Made by a program: the position numbers and the translations under genes. DNA of 64,000 bases. Source: Paenibacillus sp. (lineage in GTDB: Bacteria; Bacillota; Bacilli; Paenibacillales; YIM-B00363). Below are positions 25,299 through 33,452 of this stretch, one piece after another; the stretch's first letter is position 1; each line of letters opens with the position of its first letter. A model generated the notes under the pieces. It worked only from the letters and a program-made list of their open reading frames with translations. It did no database searches and was not told the origin of the DNA. The DNA is taken from assembly GCF_031177825.1 (NCBI RefSeq), contig NZ_JAPSKE010000025.1, forward strand, positions 1 to 64,000, written 5' to 3'.

Positions 25299-25936
25299 AG
25301 ATAAGCTCCTCCCGTCTTACAATCGATGATGCCTTCCTCCGTCAGTAGGAAGCGTACGCGGACGTCGTGCGGCTCCGTCGGCACGACGTCGACGATCTGC
25401 GCCGCGAACGCAGGCGCGGCGAGAAGGATCGCGCCGGCGTCGATCGCGGCGCGGTGCGGCGCAAGGAGGCGATCGTAGTAGCCTCCGCCGTAGCCGAGAC
25501 GCCCGCCGCGGGCGTCGAAGGCGAGCCCGGGGACGAGCGTCAGCGTCCCCGGGGCCAGCGCCGCCAGGGGCGCGTGCGGCGCGGGTTCGAGGATGCCGTA
25601 CGTCCCCGGCATCAGCTCTTGTTCCCCTGCCACGTCGTGCAGGGTCATCGCCTTCGCGGCGGCGTCCACGCGCGGCGCCGCCACGGGGATGCCGCGCGCC
25701 CAGCACCAGCGCGCGAGCCCCGCGGCGTCCGCTTCCGAGCGGAACGCGGCGTACCACGCGAGCCGCCGCGGCCGCTCGCCGTCCGGCGGGGCGCCCCAGG
25801 CGAACGCGCCCGCCTCCCAAGCGGCGATCGCGTGCCGCGCGAGCCGCTCGGACCGCGCCGCGCGCTCCTCCGGCGGAATCGCGTCGCGCGCCCCGGTCAT
25901 CCGCGCGCGGAGCTCGCGTTTGGTTTCCGAAATCAT
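25289..25936 (-). CDS. 5-formyltetrahydrofolate cyclo-ligase
   Basis: The 215-residue cytoplasmic enzyme converts 5-formyltetrahydrofolate to 5,10-methenyltetrahydrofolate with ATP. The family signature GRLGYGGGYYDRLLA lies at about residues 151-165, preceded by LVPGLAFDARG. The N-terminus KRELRARMTGARDAI is also typical. ATG at 25936 is chosen over an upstream frame because the family begins here; GGGAGG lies 12 bases before. It heads a short operon with moaC and the molybdopterin genes. Confidence 0.9.
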   Translation of the reverse strand: MISETKRELRARMTGARDAIPPEERAARSERLARHAIAAWEAGAFAWGAPPDGERPRRLAWYAAFRSEADAAGLARWCWARGIPVAAPRVDAAAKAMTLHDVAGEQELMPGTYGILEPAPHAPLAALAPGTLTLVPGLAFDARGGRLGYGGGYYDRLLAPHRAAIDAGAILLAAPAFAAQIVDVVPTEPHDVRVRFLLTEEGIIDCKTGGAYLWS

Positions 25937-26113
25937 TCCCGGCGGACCTCCCGATGACGACAGTCGTCCTGTTCTTTCTACATATTGTAACATACTTGGG
26001 GACAGGGACTGCAATCGAACGAGAGTCGCGTTTCTTGCGACTGGCGCGTTCGCGGCGATTCCGATACACTGAAAGCATTGGGTTTTCGCTTATTTTCGCG
26101 GAGGGACGTCATC

Positions 26114-28045
26114 ATGTTATTGCAAGCTTCCGGCATCGGGAAACAATACGGCGCCACGGTCATCTTATCGAATATTCATCTCCAGGTCGGCGAACGGGAG
26201 CGCATCGGGCTCGTCGGCGCCAACGGCGCGGGCAAGTCCACGCTGCTGCGCATCTTGGCCGGCGAGACGTCCTGCGACGGCGGCCAGCTGTTCTACGCCA
26301 AGGGCGCGACGCTCGGTTACCTCGCGCAGAACAGCGGCTTGCAGTCCGACCGGTCGATCGCGCACGAGATGCGCGCCGTCTTCGCCGACCTGCTCGCCAT
26401 CGAACAAGAGCTGCGCGAGCTCGAAGCCCGCATGGCCGATCCCCGGCTCGCGGACGAGCCCGCCGCCTACGAGCAAGTGCTGGCGCGGTACGCTTCGTTG
26501 TCCGAGACGTTTCGCGAGCGCGACGGCTATGCGATCGAAGCGACGATCCGCGGCGTCCTACACGGCATGGGCTTCGGCGACACGCCGCCGGAGACGATCG
26601 TCTCCACGTTGAGCGGCGGTCAGAAGACGCGCCTCGCCTTGGCTCGGCTGCTGCTGCAGAAGCCGGACCTGCTCATGCTGGACGAGCCGACCAACTACCT
26701 CGATATCGAAACGCTGACGTGGCTCGAACAATATTTACGCGGTTATCCCGGCGCGGTGCTGGTCGTCTCCCACGACCGGTACTTTTTGGACGCGCTCGTC
26801 GACGTCATTTACGAAATCGAACGCACCTCGTCCAAGCGTTACGTCGGCAATTACTCCAGATTCGTAGAGCTGAAGGCCGCCGACTACGAACGGAACATGA
26901 AATTATACGAAAAGCAGCAGGACGAAATCGCAAGGCTGGAAGACTTCGTCCGCCGCAACATCGTCCGCGCGTCCACGACCAAGCGAGCGCAGAGCCGGCG
27001 CAAACAGCTCGAACGCATGGAGCGGATCGATCGTCCGGGCGGCGAGCTGAAGAGAGCGTCTTTCAGCTTCGAGGTCGATCGCATCTCGGGCAAGGATGTG
27101 CTCGAAGTGCGAGATCTCGCCATGTCGTACGACGGAGGGGAGACGAAGCTGTTCCGCGGCGTCAGCTTCGAGGTGCGGCGCGGCGACTCCGTCGCGATCA
27201 TCGGACCGAACGGAATCGGCAAGTCGACGCTGCTGAAGGCGCTCGTCGGCGATATGAAGCCGGCCGCCGGCTCGTTGTATTGGGGCGCCAACGTATCCAT
27301 CGGGTATTACGACCAGGAACAAACCGGATTGACGCCGAGCAACACCGTCATGGAGGAGCTTTGGAACGACTATCCCGGTCTCGAGGAGGTTCGCATCCGG
27401 ACCGTGCTGGGCAATTTTTTGTTCAGCGGCGAGGACGTGACGAAGCGAATCTCCTCTTTAAGCGGCGGGGAAAAGGCTCGCGTCGCTTTAGCGAAGCTCA
27501 TGCTTAAGAACGCCAATGTTCTGATCCTCGACGAGCCGACGAACCATCTCGACCTCGTGAGCAAGGAAGTGCTGGAGTCCGCCTTGCTCGATTACGAAGG
27601 AACGCTGCTGTTCATTTCCCACGACCGTTACTTCCTGAATCGGATGGCGGAACAAGTCGTGGAGCTGCGTCCGGACGGCATTCGACATTTCCTGGGAAAT
27701 TACGACGATTATCTCGAAAAGCTGCAGGAACTGGCGGAAATCAACAACGCGAAGTCCGCCGTTTCGACAAAATCGAACGCCGCCGCCGTCGAGCCGCCTC
27801 CGGCCGCTTCTTACGAAGCCGAGAAGCAAAACAAACGCGAAGAGCGCAACCGCCAACGGCGCATCGAACAGCTCGAAGCAGACATCGCCGCCGCCGAAAC
27901 CGACATCGCGTCCATGGAAGAGCGTTTGACCGACCCGGCCGTCTATAACGACTATTTGGCGGTCCAGCAGCTGCAAGCGGAGATCGATGCCCGGAAGACG
28001 CAGCTCGCCGGTTGGTACGCAGAGTGGGAAACGTTAATGCAATAA
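26114..28045 (+). CDS. ABC-F family ATPase, YdiF-like
   Basis: The 643-residue soluble protein has two ATP-binding cassettes and no membrane spans. Cassette 1 has GANGAGKST, LSGGQKTRLALARLL and DEPTNYLD; cassette 2 has GPNGIGKST, LSGGEKARVALAKLML and DEPTNHLD. The linker (about 240-320) is basic and helical, and the last ~75 residues form a coiled coil rich in Glu/Arg. ABC-F proteins act on ribosomes in translation or antibiotic protection. ATG at 26114 follows GGAGGG. In B. subtilis the related gene also lies near tsaD and moaC. Confidence 0.93.
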   Translation: MLLQASGIGKQYGATVILSNIHLQVGERERIGLVGANGAGKSTLLRILAGETSCDGGQLFYAKGATLGYLAQNSGLQSDRSIAHEMRAVFADLLAIEQELRELEARMADPRLADEPAAYEQVLARYASLSETFRERDGYAIEATIRGVLHGMGFGDTPPETIVSTLSGGQKTRLALARLLLQKPDLLMLDEPTNYLDIETLTWLEQYLRGYPGAVLVVSHDRYFLDALVDVIYEIERTSSKRYVGNYSRFVELKAADYERNMKLYEKQQDEIARLEDFVRRNIVRASTTKRAQSRRKQLERMERIDRPGGELKRASFSFEVDRISGKDVLEVRDLAMSYDGGETKLFRGVSFEVRRGDSVAIIGPNGIGKSTLLKALVGDMKPAAGSLYWGANVSIGYYDQEQTGLTPSNTVMEELWNDYPGLEEVRIRTVLGNFLFSGEDVTKRISSLSGGEKARVALAKLMLKNANVLILDEPTNHLDLVSKEVLESALLDYEGTLLFISHDRYFLNRMAEQVVELRPDGIRHFLGNYDDYLEKLQELAEINNAKSAVSTKSNAAAVEPPPAASYEAEKQNKREERNRQRRIEQLEADIAAAETDIASMEERLTDPAVYNDYLAVQQLQAEIDARKTQLAGWYAEWETLMQ

Positions 28046-28055
28046 GTTGCACATG

Positions 28056-28143
28056 TTATCCACAAATTCGGGGTAACTACCTGTGGATAATGTGTATAAC
28101 ATATATTTCACAGCGTTAAATTAACAAATTTTCATGTGGATAG
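28056..28143. promoter_or_regulatory. Cluster of DnaA boxes
   Basis: Within 88 bases there are two perfect DnaA boxes (TTATCCACA at 28056-28064; TGTGGATAA, its complement, at 28082-28090), a TTATACACA-type box reversed at 28091-28099, and a one-mismatch box (TGTGGATAG) at 28135-28143. A strongly AT-rich segment lies between the third and fourth. This is not an origin (no dnaA or dnaN nearby), so it more likely titrates DnaA or controls transcription. Confidence 0.75.
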
Positions 28144-28264
28144 ATTCGGGGGATAACCTCTTTTCCACGACGGGAAATGGGGCTCAGCGCCCGCCCTCGG
28201 TCCGCCGAGGCCATGTAGTCGGACTTCCCCCGACTATTCGCCCCACCGGCTCCGCGCCATCGCA

Positions 28265-28305
28265 AAAACATCGCCCCTTCCGTCCGCCGGGAGGGGCGAT
28301 GTTTT
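28265..28305 (-). terminator. Terminator of the Tad-like operon
   Basis: A 14-pair stem (AAAACATCGCCCCT / AGGGGCGATGTTTT) with a 13-base loop and extra T residues on the minus strand. It sits three bases after the last gene of the operon. Confidence 0.8.
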
Positions 28306-28307
28306 GG

Positions 28308-28859
28308 TCAGCGGAACCGTACGCTTGCGACGCTGGAGAGCACGATCGGCTCCAGGACGCCGCGGACGCGTTGATGCACTTCGACGACGGCCACGACGGA
28401 CGGTCCGTAGACGGTGACGTCGACCTGGCGCGTCGTCTCTTGACTCGTGCCTTCGCGCGCAACCACCGTACGCCGCACCGTCGCGGGGTAGGCCGGCGCC
28501 GTCACGAACTCTAACCGATGAACGACGGGCGCAGCCTCCAGACGGCCGTCTTCCGCCGGCTCCCCCGCCTCGTCCAACCCGAAGTTCAAGCGCAGAAACC
28601 GCGCGAACTCCGTCCGACCGGCCGACTCGTCCCAAACCAGCCGGCCGAAGGCGGCCTCCTGCATGTCCACATGCAGCGCCGCCGCGTGCGTCGCCCGGTC
28701 GAGCGCCAGCTTCGACTTCGTCTTATTCGCGGACTGAAGCATCCAATCGACCGACGTCACCAGCAGCAGGACGGCGCACAGCACGCCCAGCAGCGCGAAC
28801 AACAGCACATGCGCGCCGCCTCGTTCGTCCCGAAGCAACGACGGCGGACGCTTATTCAT
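28308..28859 (-). CDS. TadE-like pilus-assembly protein (second copy)
   Basis: The 183-residue product starts with a short basic segment and the DERGGAHV motif, followed by one membrane span at about residues 18-38. The rest is an outer domain without recognised enzyme motifs. A DERG/GA sequence just before the single span is the hallmark of TadE/TadG-type pseudopilins, which are processed minor components of Tad/Flp systems. It overlaps the preceding TadE-like gene by eight bases and is the last gene of the operon. Confidence 0.65.
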   Translation of the reverse strand: MNKRPPSLLRDERGGAHVLLFALLGVLCAVLLLVTSVDWMLQSANKTKSKLALDRATHAAALHVDMQEAAFGRLVWDESAGRTEFARFLRLNFGLDEAGEPAEDGRLEAAPVVHRLEFVTAPAYPATVRRTVVAREGTSQETTRQVDVTVYGPSVVAVVEVHQRVRGVLEPIVLSSVASVRFR

Positions 28860-29295
28860 ACGCCTCGCTCTTCCCGTGCAGCACGACGCGATACAAGCCT
28901 TCGTCCCCGCCCGCCCCTCCGCCTAATAACCCCAACAGTCGAGTAACGTTCGGGGCGGGATACGAGATCGTCACCGTCACGATGCCGTCCGGGTCGTCGC
29001 GCAGCACCTTGCTTACCGTACTGCCTGCGAACGACGGATAGGCGACGCCGTTCCGCGTCGTAGGCTCGAGCCCCAGCTCCGCGAGCCGCGTCACGGTCGC
29101 CGTCATCACTTCCGGACTGACGTAGCCGACCGCCTCCGCTTCTTTCAACGCATGGTTCGCTACGACGTTCAGGTGGCTGCCCTTCATCAAATATACGAAA
29201 AACGGAATGCCCGCAAAGCAAACGAACAACAGCAGCGGAAATACGAATAAAGTCACCAGCAGCGTATCCGCGCCGCCTCTCTCGTCCATGCGCAT
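28852..29295 (-). CDS. TadE-like pilus-assembly protein (first copy)
   Basis: This 147-residue protein has the same DERGGADT start followed by a long hydrophobic span (residues ~11-34, TLLVTLFVFPLLLFVCFAGI). The remainder is a small beta-rich outer domain. It resembles TadE-like or DUF4320-type proteins of Bacillota secretion operons. ATG at 29295 follows AGGAGAAGG. It lies nine bases after the last micro-protein gene and overlaps the next TadE-like gene, which supports one transcript. Confidence 0.65.
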   Translation of the reverse strand: MRMDERGGADTLLVTLFVFPLLLFVCFAGIPFFVYLMKGSHLNVVANHALKEAEAVGYVSPEVMTATVTRLAELGLEPTTRNGVAYPSFAGSTVSKVLRDDPDGIVTVTISYPAPNVTRLLGLLGGGAGGDEGLYRVVLHGKSEAYE

Positions 29296-29304
29296 AACCT
29301 TCTC

Positions 29305-29460
29305 CTAGTTCGACACGTAATCGAAGCTTCGTACGCTTTCCAATATCGAATCGTGGCCTTCTCGAACCGCGTCGTTCACGCCCGCGCCGCCTTGAAAGAC
29401 GTACACGGCGAGACCGAAAATCAACACGAGCAACGACAATGTAACCGTCAGCTTCGACAT
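29305..29460 (-). CDS. Micro-protein 4 of the Tad-like operon (51 residues, one membrane span)
   Basis: The product is MSKLTVTLSLLVLIFGLAVY followed by a polar tail (GGAGVNDAVREGHDSILESV). One membrane span covers residues ~4-22, with a short basic N-terminus. Its ATG overlaps the TAA of the preceding micro-protein (TAATG) and it has no ribosome site of its own, so translation is probably coupled. It shares the M(S/G)K start and span position with three neighbouring micro-proteins. It could be a pilin-like subunit or a small membrane component. Confidence 0.55.
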   Translation of the reverse strand: MSKLTVTLSLLVLIFGLAVYVFQGGAGVNDAVREGHDSILESVRSFDYVSN

Positions 29461-29636
29461 TACGGCGTCGTGGAACGGACGGCGCCGGACGAGTCGACGC
29501 CCAAGCTCGCGTTCGTCAACGCCGTGCCGATATCTCCTCCTCGGTCGACGACCTGCGTCGCGACGCCGTCCCCTACGATCAATACCGCTCCCAACAACAA
29601 GACGCATAAAGCCAATGCTACGCCGATCTTACTCAT
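29460..29636 (-). CDS. Micro-protein 3 of the Tad-like operon (58 residues, one membrane span)
   Basis: The protein begins MSKIGVALALCVLLLGAV, has one membrane span (residues ~4-21) and a polar tail with VVDRGGDIGTALTNASLGVD and the ending STTP. It is a near copy of the micro-protein encoded next upstream, so the pair arose by duplication. The ATG follows GGGAGGAATAGG. Its stop overlaps the next start. No prepilin leader of the usual Flp type (Gly followed by Glu five residues on) is visible. Confidence 0.6.
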   Translation of the reverse strand: MSKIGVALALCVLLLGAVLIVGDGVATQVVDRGGDIGTALTNASLGVDSSGAVRSTTP

Positions 29637-29673
29637 TTCCTATTCCTCCCTCGGTAGATTGTCCCTCGCCGCA

Positions 29674-29853
29674 TTACGGCGTCGTCGAATTCACGGCGCC
29701 GGTCGAGTTGTCCACGCCCAGATTGCCGTTCGTCAGCGCCGTACCGATATCCCGTCCCCGGTCGACGACCTGCGTCGCGACGCCGTCGCCCACGATAAGC
29801 ACCGCCCCTAACAACAGTACGCATAACGCCAATGCAACGCCGATTTTACTCAT
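29674..29853 (-). CDS. Micro-protein 2 of the Tad-like operon (59 residues, one membrane span)
   Basis: A close paralogue of the following gene: the first 33 residues are identical, with changes only in the tail (DRGRDIGTALTNGNLGVDNS). One span lies at ~4-21. ATG at 29853 follows AAGGAGG at eight bases. An in-frame ATG at 29922 would add a 23-residue hydrophilic leader (KVKDFISLAKERDNPSKEDH); this looks less likely because its ribosome site is poorer, but it would matter if that leader is cut off by a peptidase. Confidence 0.6.
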   Translation of the reverse strand: MSKIGVALALCVLLLGAVLIVGDGVATQVVDRGRDIGTALTNGNLGVDNSTGAVNSTTP

Positions 29854-29994
29854 GACATGATCCTCCTTCGATGGGTTGTCCCGCTCCTTGGCGAGAGAAA
29901 TGAAATCCTTGACCTTCAACATGCGATCGGCGCCTCCCTCCTTCCATGGAGCCAGGGCCGTGCGCTCGGCAATTCCTTTCCTCCGAACGCCCCT

Positions 29995-30132
29995 TCAAAA
30001 CGCCGCCTCGATTTGCGCCGCCGTCGAGCGCCCCGCGCCGCCGGCTGCCGGCACGATCAACTCCCCGAACGTATAGATGGCCGCGCCTAGGATCAACACC
30101 GCGAGCGCCAACGTCGTCACCAGCTTCCCCAT
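29995..30132 (-). CDS. Micro-protein 1 of the Tad-like operon (45 residues, one membrane span)
   Basis: The smallest of the set: MGKLVTTLALAVLILGAAIY, then a short tail (FGELIVPAAGGAGRSTAAQI). It has one span at ~4-20 and the same charged M-x-K start as the others. The ribosome site GGGGAGGGGG at seven bases is strong. It lies 44 bases after the TadC-like gene, in the position where Flp major pilin genes are often found near tad genes. Confidence 0.6.
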   Translation of the reverse strand: MGKLVTTLALAVLILGAAIYTFGELIVPAAGGAGRSTAAQIEAAF

Positions 30133-30176
30133 GATTTCGCCCCCTCCCCGGCTTCGCCGCGATATTACCGGAATTC

Positions 30177-31043
30177 TCAAGCCGTAAAGCTAACGGTCAA
30201 CTGCTCCAACACGGTCAGCATCCACGGATATACGAATAAAACCAAACAGACGAGAAAAGGGATCATGATGTAGAAGCTAATCCAGATCGGAGCGTTTTCG
30301 ATCCGTTTGGACAGCTCGGCCTCCAGCGTCGCGTCGATGCTCTTCGAATGCTCGGTCAGCAGACGCCTTACGTCCTTGGATTTCGCACGGCTGACCGCGG
30401 CGAACGCGTTGACGAGCGGGAACGCCTCCGAGATGCCGACCGCGTCTTTGAACGCCAAGATCGCCTCCCCTTGATCGTTCCCCCACTGCGCGGCGAGCTG
30501 GTGCAGCGCGGGCTTCAACAATCGCATCGGCCGCCCCGCTCGAAGGATCAGCTCCCGCATGTCCGTCTGATCCGTCATGCAGATCGACAGCCGATGCGCG
30601 AACTTCGAGATTTCGCCGAGCACGAGGGCGCGTCTTCGCGCGGCCAGAATCGCGATCGCCGCGGCGGGCGCCAGCCATCCGATCCCCGCGACGGCTATGC
30701 CCCCGAGCATCGCCCGTACCGTCCCCGCGAAGCCGGCGGCGTTCGGCAGCGTCGCCGCGAGCCATAAATACGCGCCGGCCAACGCCGCGCCGCGCCGCCC
30801 CCATCGATATCCCCGATACGTCCAGCCGACGCCCGCGAGACGCGCCTTCTCGAGGAACGCCCGCTCGTCCGCGGACAGCTCCGGGAACGACGGCGCCTCT
30901 CCTTCCTCTTCCCGCTCTCTTCGCCAGTACCGCTCGATCAGCGCCTTGACCGTATTCGCGCGGCTTCGCGCCAGCGGCTTCAGCAAAGCCCCCCAAGCAA
31001 GGGCCGCGCCGACGCCGAAGAGCGACATCCACAGCCATTTCAT
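30177..31043 (-). CDS. TadC-like type II/IV secretion membrane protein
   Basis: The 288-residue inner-membrane platform protein has an N-terminal span, a pair of spans at ~82-130, a cytoplasmic helical domain (about 135-245) and two C-terminal spans including SFYIMIPFLVCLVLFVYPWM. This is the GspF/TadC arrangement. With the TadB-like partner it would form the base for the TadA ATPase. The sequence is diverged, so the call depends on topology and position after tadA and tadB. Confidence 0.7.
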   Translation of the reverse strand: MKWLWMSLFGVGAALAWGALLKPLARSRANTVKALIERYWRREREEEGEAPSFPELSADERAFLEKARLAGVGWTYRGYRWGRRGAALAGAYLWLAATLPNAAGFAGTVRAMLGGIAVAGIGWLAPAAAIAILAARRRALVLGEISKFAHRLSICMTDQTDMRELILRAGRPMRLLKPALHQLAAQWGNDQGEAILAFKDAVGISEAFPLVNAFAAVSRAKSKDVRRLLTEHSKSIDATLEAELSKRIENAPIWISFYIMIPFLVCLVLFVYPWMLTVLEQLTVSFTA

Positions 31044-31061
31044 CCCCGTCCATTCGCCTCC

Positions 31062-32033
31062 TCAGAACGTTCTCTGACCCGATCTAACGACGAGCACCAT
31101 CGACGCGAACAGTACGACGCCGGAGAACAACATGATCCAACGCCCGCCCGGATCGACGAAATAATGCCGATAATTCGCCCCGTCGGCATACACGTTGAAG
31201 AACACGATCCCGAAGGCGAAGGCGACCATCACCGCCGTTCCGATCCGGTAGACGGTCACCATGGCCAGGCGTCGTTCCTCGTTCTTCCGCGCCCGCTGCA
31301 TATCGACGACAAGCTTATGCAACGCTTCGATCACGTCGTGTCCGAATTTATGCTTGATCGACAGGATGTCCGCCACGTCTTCCGCCCACTCGTTGTCCGC
31401 GCGCCGCGCGAATTCGAATAACGCCTCCTCCAGCGAGCCGCCCATATGCGATCGCAGCTCGAGCCGCCTCCATTCGTCCCGGACGTGATCCGGCATCGTC
31501 GCGGCCGACCGGCTGATCAGCTCCTGAACGGTGCGGTTGTCGTTGTAGTGGCCGACGACGTTCTGCACGAGCTTGATCATATCCAGCGCGATGCGATGCC
31601 GCTTCCGCTGCAGCCGGAATTTGACGTAAAAATACGGCAACGATCCCAGCAGCCCGCCGGCGACGGTGTTGAGCAGCCACGTATCGGCGCCGATCATCCG
31701 GTCCGCGTCGAGCGCGTACCGCAACCGCATGGCGTCGACGGAAGCGTCGACCGCGAACCAGCCGACCGCGCCGATGAACAGCATCGCGCCGACGACCGCT
31801 TCCACGGGCCACCGCACGTCCGCGATCTCCATCTCGTCCGCCAGCCCTCTTACGAACGCCAGCTCCCGGAACGCTCCGCTTCGTTCGAGGCGGATCGGTC
31901 CGAGCAACGACGCGCGGAGACGCTTGTCCCGCCACCAGACGGACAACCTCGACATCCATGCCACGACGACGACCCCGCTTCCGGCGATCCATATCCCCGC
32001 GAAAGCGGCTTCGGCGATCCAGCCCGCCGTCAT
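31062..32033 (-). CDS. TadB-like type II/IV secretion membrane protein
   Basis: The 323-residue platform protein has spans near 7-27, 76-95, 122-140, 265-285 and 296-315. Its cytoplasmic domain contains the GspF-type helices (LVQNVVGHYNDNRTVQELIS; MGGSLEEALFEFARR). ATG at 32033 forms an ATGA overlap with the ATPase gene stop and follows GGGGGTG; the longer frame upstream is inside the ATPase gene. The last span is followed by a short basic tail. Confidence 0.75.
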   Translation of the reverse strand: MTAGWIAEAAFAGIWIAGSGVVVVAWMSRLSVWWRDKRLRASLLGPIRLERSGAFRELAFVRGLADEMEIADVRWPVEAVVGAMLFIGAVGWFAVDASVDAMRLRYALDADRMIGADTWLLNTVAGGLLGSLPYFYVKFRLQRKRHRIALDMIKLVQNVVGHYNDNRTVQELISRSAATMPDHVRDEWRRLELRSHMGGSLEEALFEFARRADNEWAEDVADILSIKHKFGHDVIEALHKLVVDMQRARKNEERRLAMVTVYRIGTAVMVAFAFGIVFFNVYADGANYRHYFVDPGGRWIMLFSGVVLFASMVLVVRSGQRTF

Positions 32034-33433
32034 GACCACACCCCCAATCGGCGAAAAGGCTCCGCTTCCGCCCCCCGCGAAAGCAAATGGTTTCTTAATG
32101 GCGCGCTGAACGCCGCGCCGGTGAACGACCATGTCTTCGCTTCGTAATCCCACAACACGAGCGGGCTGGCGACGGGCTCGCCGCGTTCGTCGACGTACAG
32201 CTCCGTCACTTCCGTAACGACGCGCCGCATCCGTTCCCCTTCCTTCACGAGCCGCAGAAACACTAGAATGTTAAACGCCCGCGCCACCCGTCTTTCCGCG
32301 GCGGCGACTTCGTGCTGACGACCGTCCTGCTTCATCATGTCCACGACGTCCGACAAGAACGACTCTCTGTACTTCGTGTGCATCGTGCCCATGACGTCGT
32401 GACCCCTCAGCGCGCCTTGCACCATCTGAGACACTTCGGCTCCTTTGGCTTCCCCGACGACGATCCATTCCGGGCTCATGACGAGCAGCGGCTTGAAGGC
32501 GTCCTCCATCGTCAAATCCGATTCGGCCGCCTCCCGAGCCGCCAAGATGTTCCGGCGTTCGCCGAGGCGTTCGCGGAGCGCGATTTCGAACTCCTTCTCC
32601 AACGTACGGATGCGTTCTTCCTCCGGAATTTCCGAAACGAGAGCGAACAGGAACGTCGTCTTTCCCGTATTCGTCCCTCCTCCGATCAGGAAGCTGGCAT
32701 GGTACCGCACGAGCAGCGACAGCAGTTCCGCCGTCGGCGCATCGACGGTGCGAAGCTCGACGAGCCGCTCCAGCGTGACGTCCCGCACGATGAAGTTGCG
32801 GATATGAATGCTCGGCACGTCCGTATACGGTTCGCGGGTCATGACGAGACGGGAACGATTCCATAAATACGATTGCACGAACGGCTGCCGTTCGCTGATC
32901 GGCTTCTTCCCGCACAACGCGAGACGATCTTGGACGAGCCGGACCTCCTCCAGGCTGGCGAACGACCGGTGATGCAGCGTCTGCTTCCCGCCGCGGATCA
33001 CGTAAATCGATCGCCCGATCACTTGCACTTCCTCCACGTCCGGCTGCTGCTTCAAGTCTTCGATGAGCCCGGCGCCGCACGCGGTCGCGAACACGCAGTC
33101 GGTCGGGGACAAATCGTCGATCATCGTTCTCGGGTCGATGTCGAGCCGGAACTCGGTTAAGAGCGTGTCGATCATCGCCTTCATGCGGGTCTGCGCCCCG
33201 GGCTCTCCTAACCCGGCGTTCAAAATATCCCGGTACAACGAATCGTCTTGCTTGGATCGCTCCATGAGGTGCTCGTATACGACGCGCGACGCGTCGCGCA
33301 AAGACACCCTGCGAAGCTCGCTCCCCTCGCCTCCGGTCCCGGAACGCCCGGCAGCCATAGCGTCCCTCCGGTATTTCGCCGGATCGAAACGTCTGCGCGG
33401 CAGCGTCGGCACCGCTCTCGGCACAGCGTCCAT
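32030..33433 (-). CDS. TadA/CpaF-type secretion ATPase
   Basis: This 467-residue cytoplasmic motor powers fibre assembly or export. The Walker A motif GGGTNTGKTT lies at 251-260 with K258. A His/Asp-box-like acidic helix follows, then a Walker B-like segment (PEWIVVGEAKGAE, ~322-334), in which the family's usual arginine is replaced by lysine, and the sensor-type MGTMHTK near 348. The N-terminal ~200 residues match the CpaF N-domain. It is encoded between the TadZ-like and TadB-like genes, the standard order. Confidence 0.88.
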   Translation of the reverse strand: MDAVPRAVPTLPRRRFDPAKYRRDAMAAGRSGTGGEGSELRRVSLRDASRVVYEHLMERSKQDDSLYRDILNAGLGEPGAQTRMKAMIDTLLTEFRLDIDPRTMIDDLSPTDCVFATACGAGLIEDLKQQPDVEEVQVIGRSIYVIRGGKQTLHHRSFASLEEVRLVQDRLALCGKKPISERQPFVQSYLWNRSRLVMTREPYTDVPSIHIRNFIVRDVTLERLVELRTVDAPTAELLSLLVRYHASFLIGGGTNTGKTTFLFALVSEIPEEERIRTLEKEFEIALRERLGERRNILAAREAAESDLTMEDAFKPLLVMSPEWIVVGEAKGAEVSQMVQGALRGHDVMGTMHTKYRESFLSDVVDMMKQDGRQHEVAAAERRVARAFNILVFLRLVKEGERMRRVVTEVTELYVDERGEPVASPLVLWDYEAKTWSFTGAAFSAPLRNHLLSRGAEAEPFRRLGVWS

Positions 33434-33452
33434 GCACTTCTCCCCCCTCCGT

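Noticed and set aside
28056..28143. The DnaA-box cluster as the chromosomal origin
   Set aside because: No dnaA, dnaN, rpmH or gidA-type genes are nearby, so oriC is unlikely.
29854..29922. Longer start of micro-protein 2 as a pilin leader
   Set aside because: The 23 extra residues have no glycine/glutamate cleavage pattern, and the internal ATG has the better ribosome site. I keep it only as an alternative.
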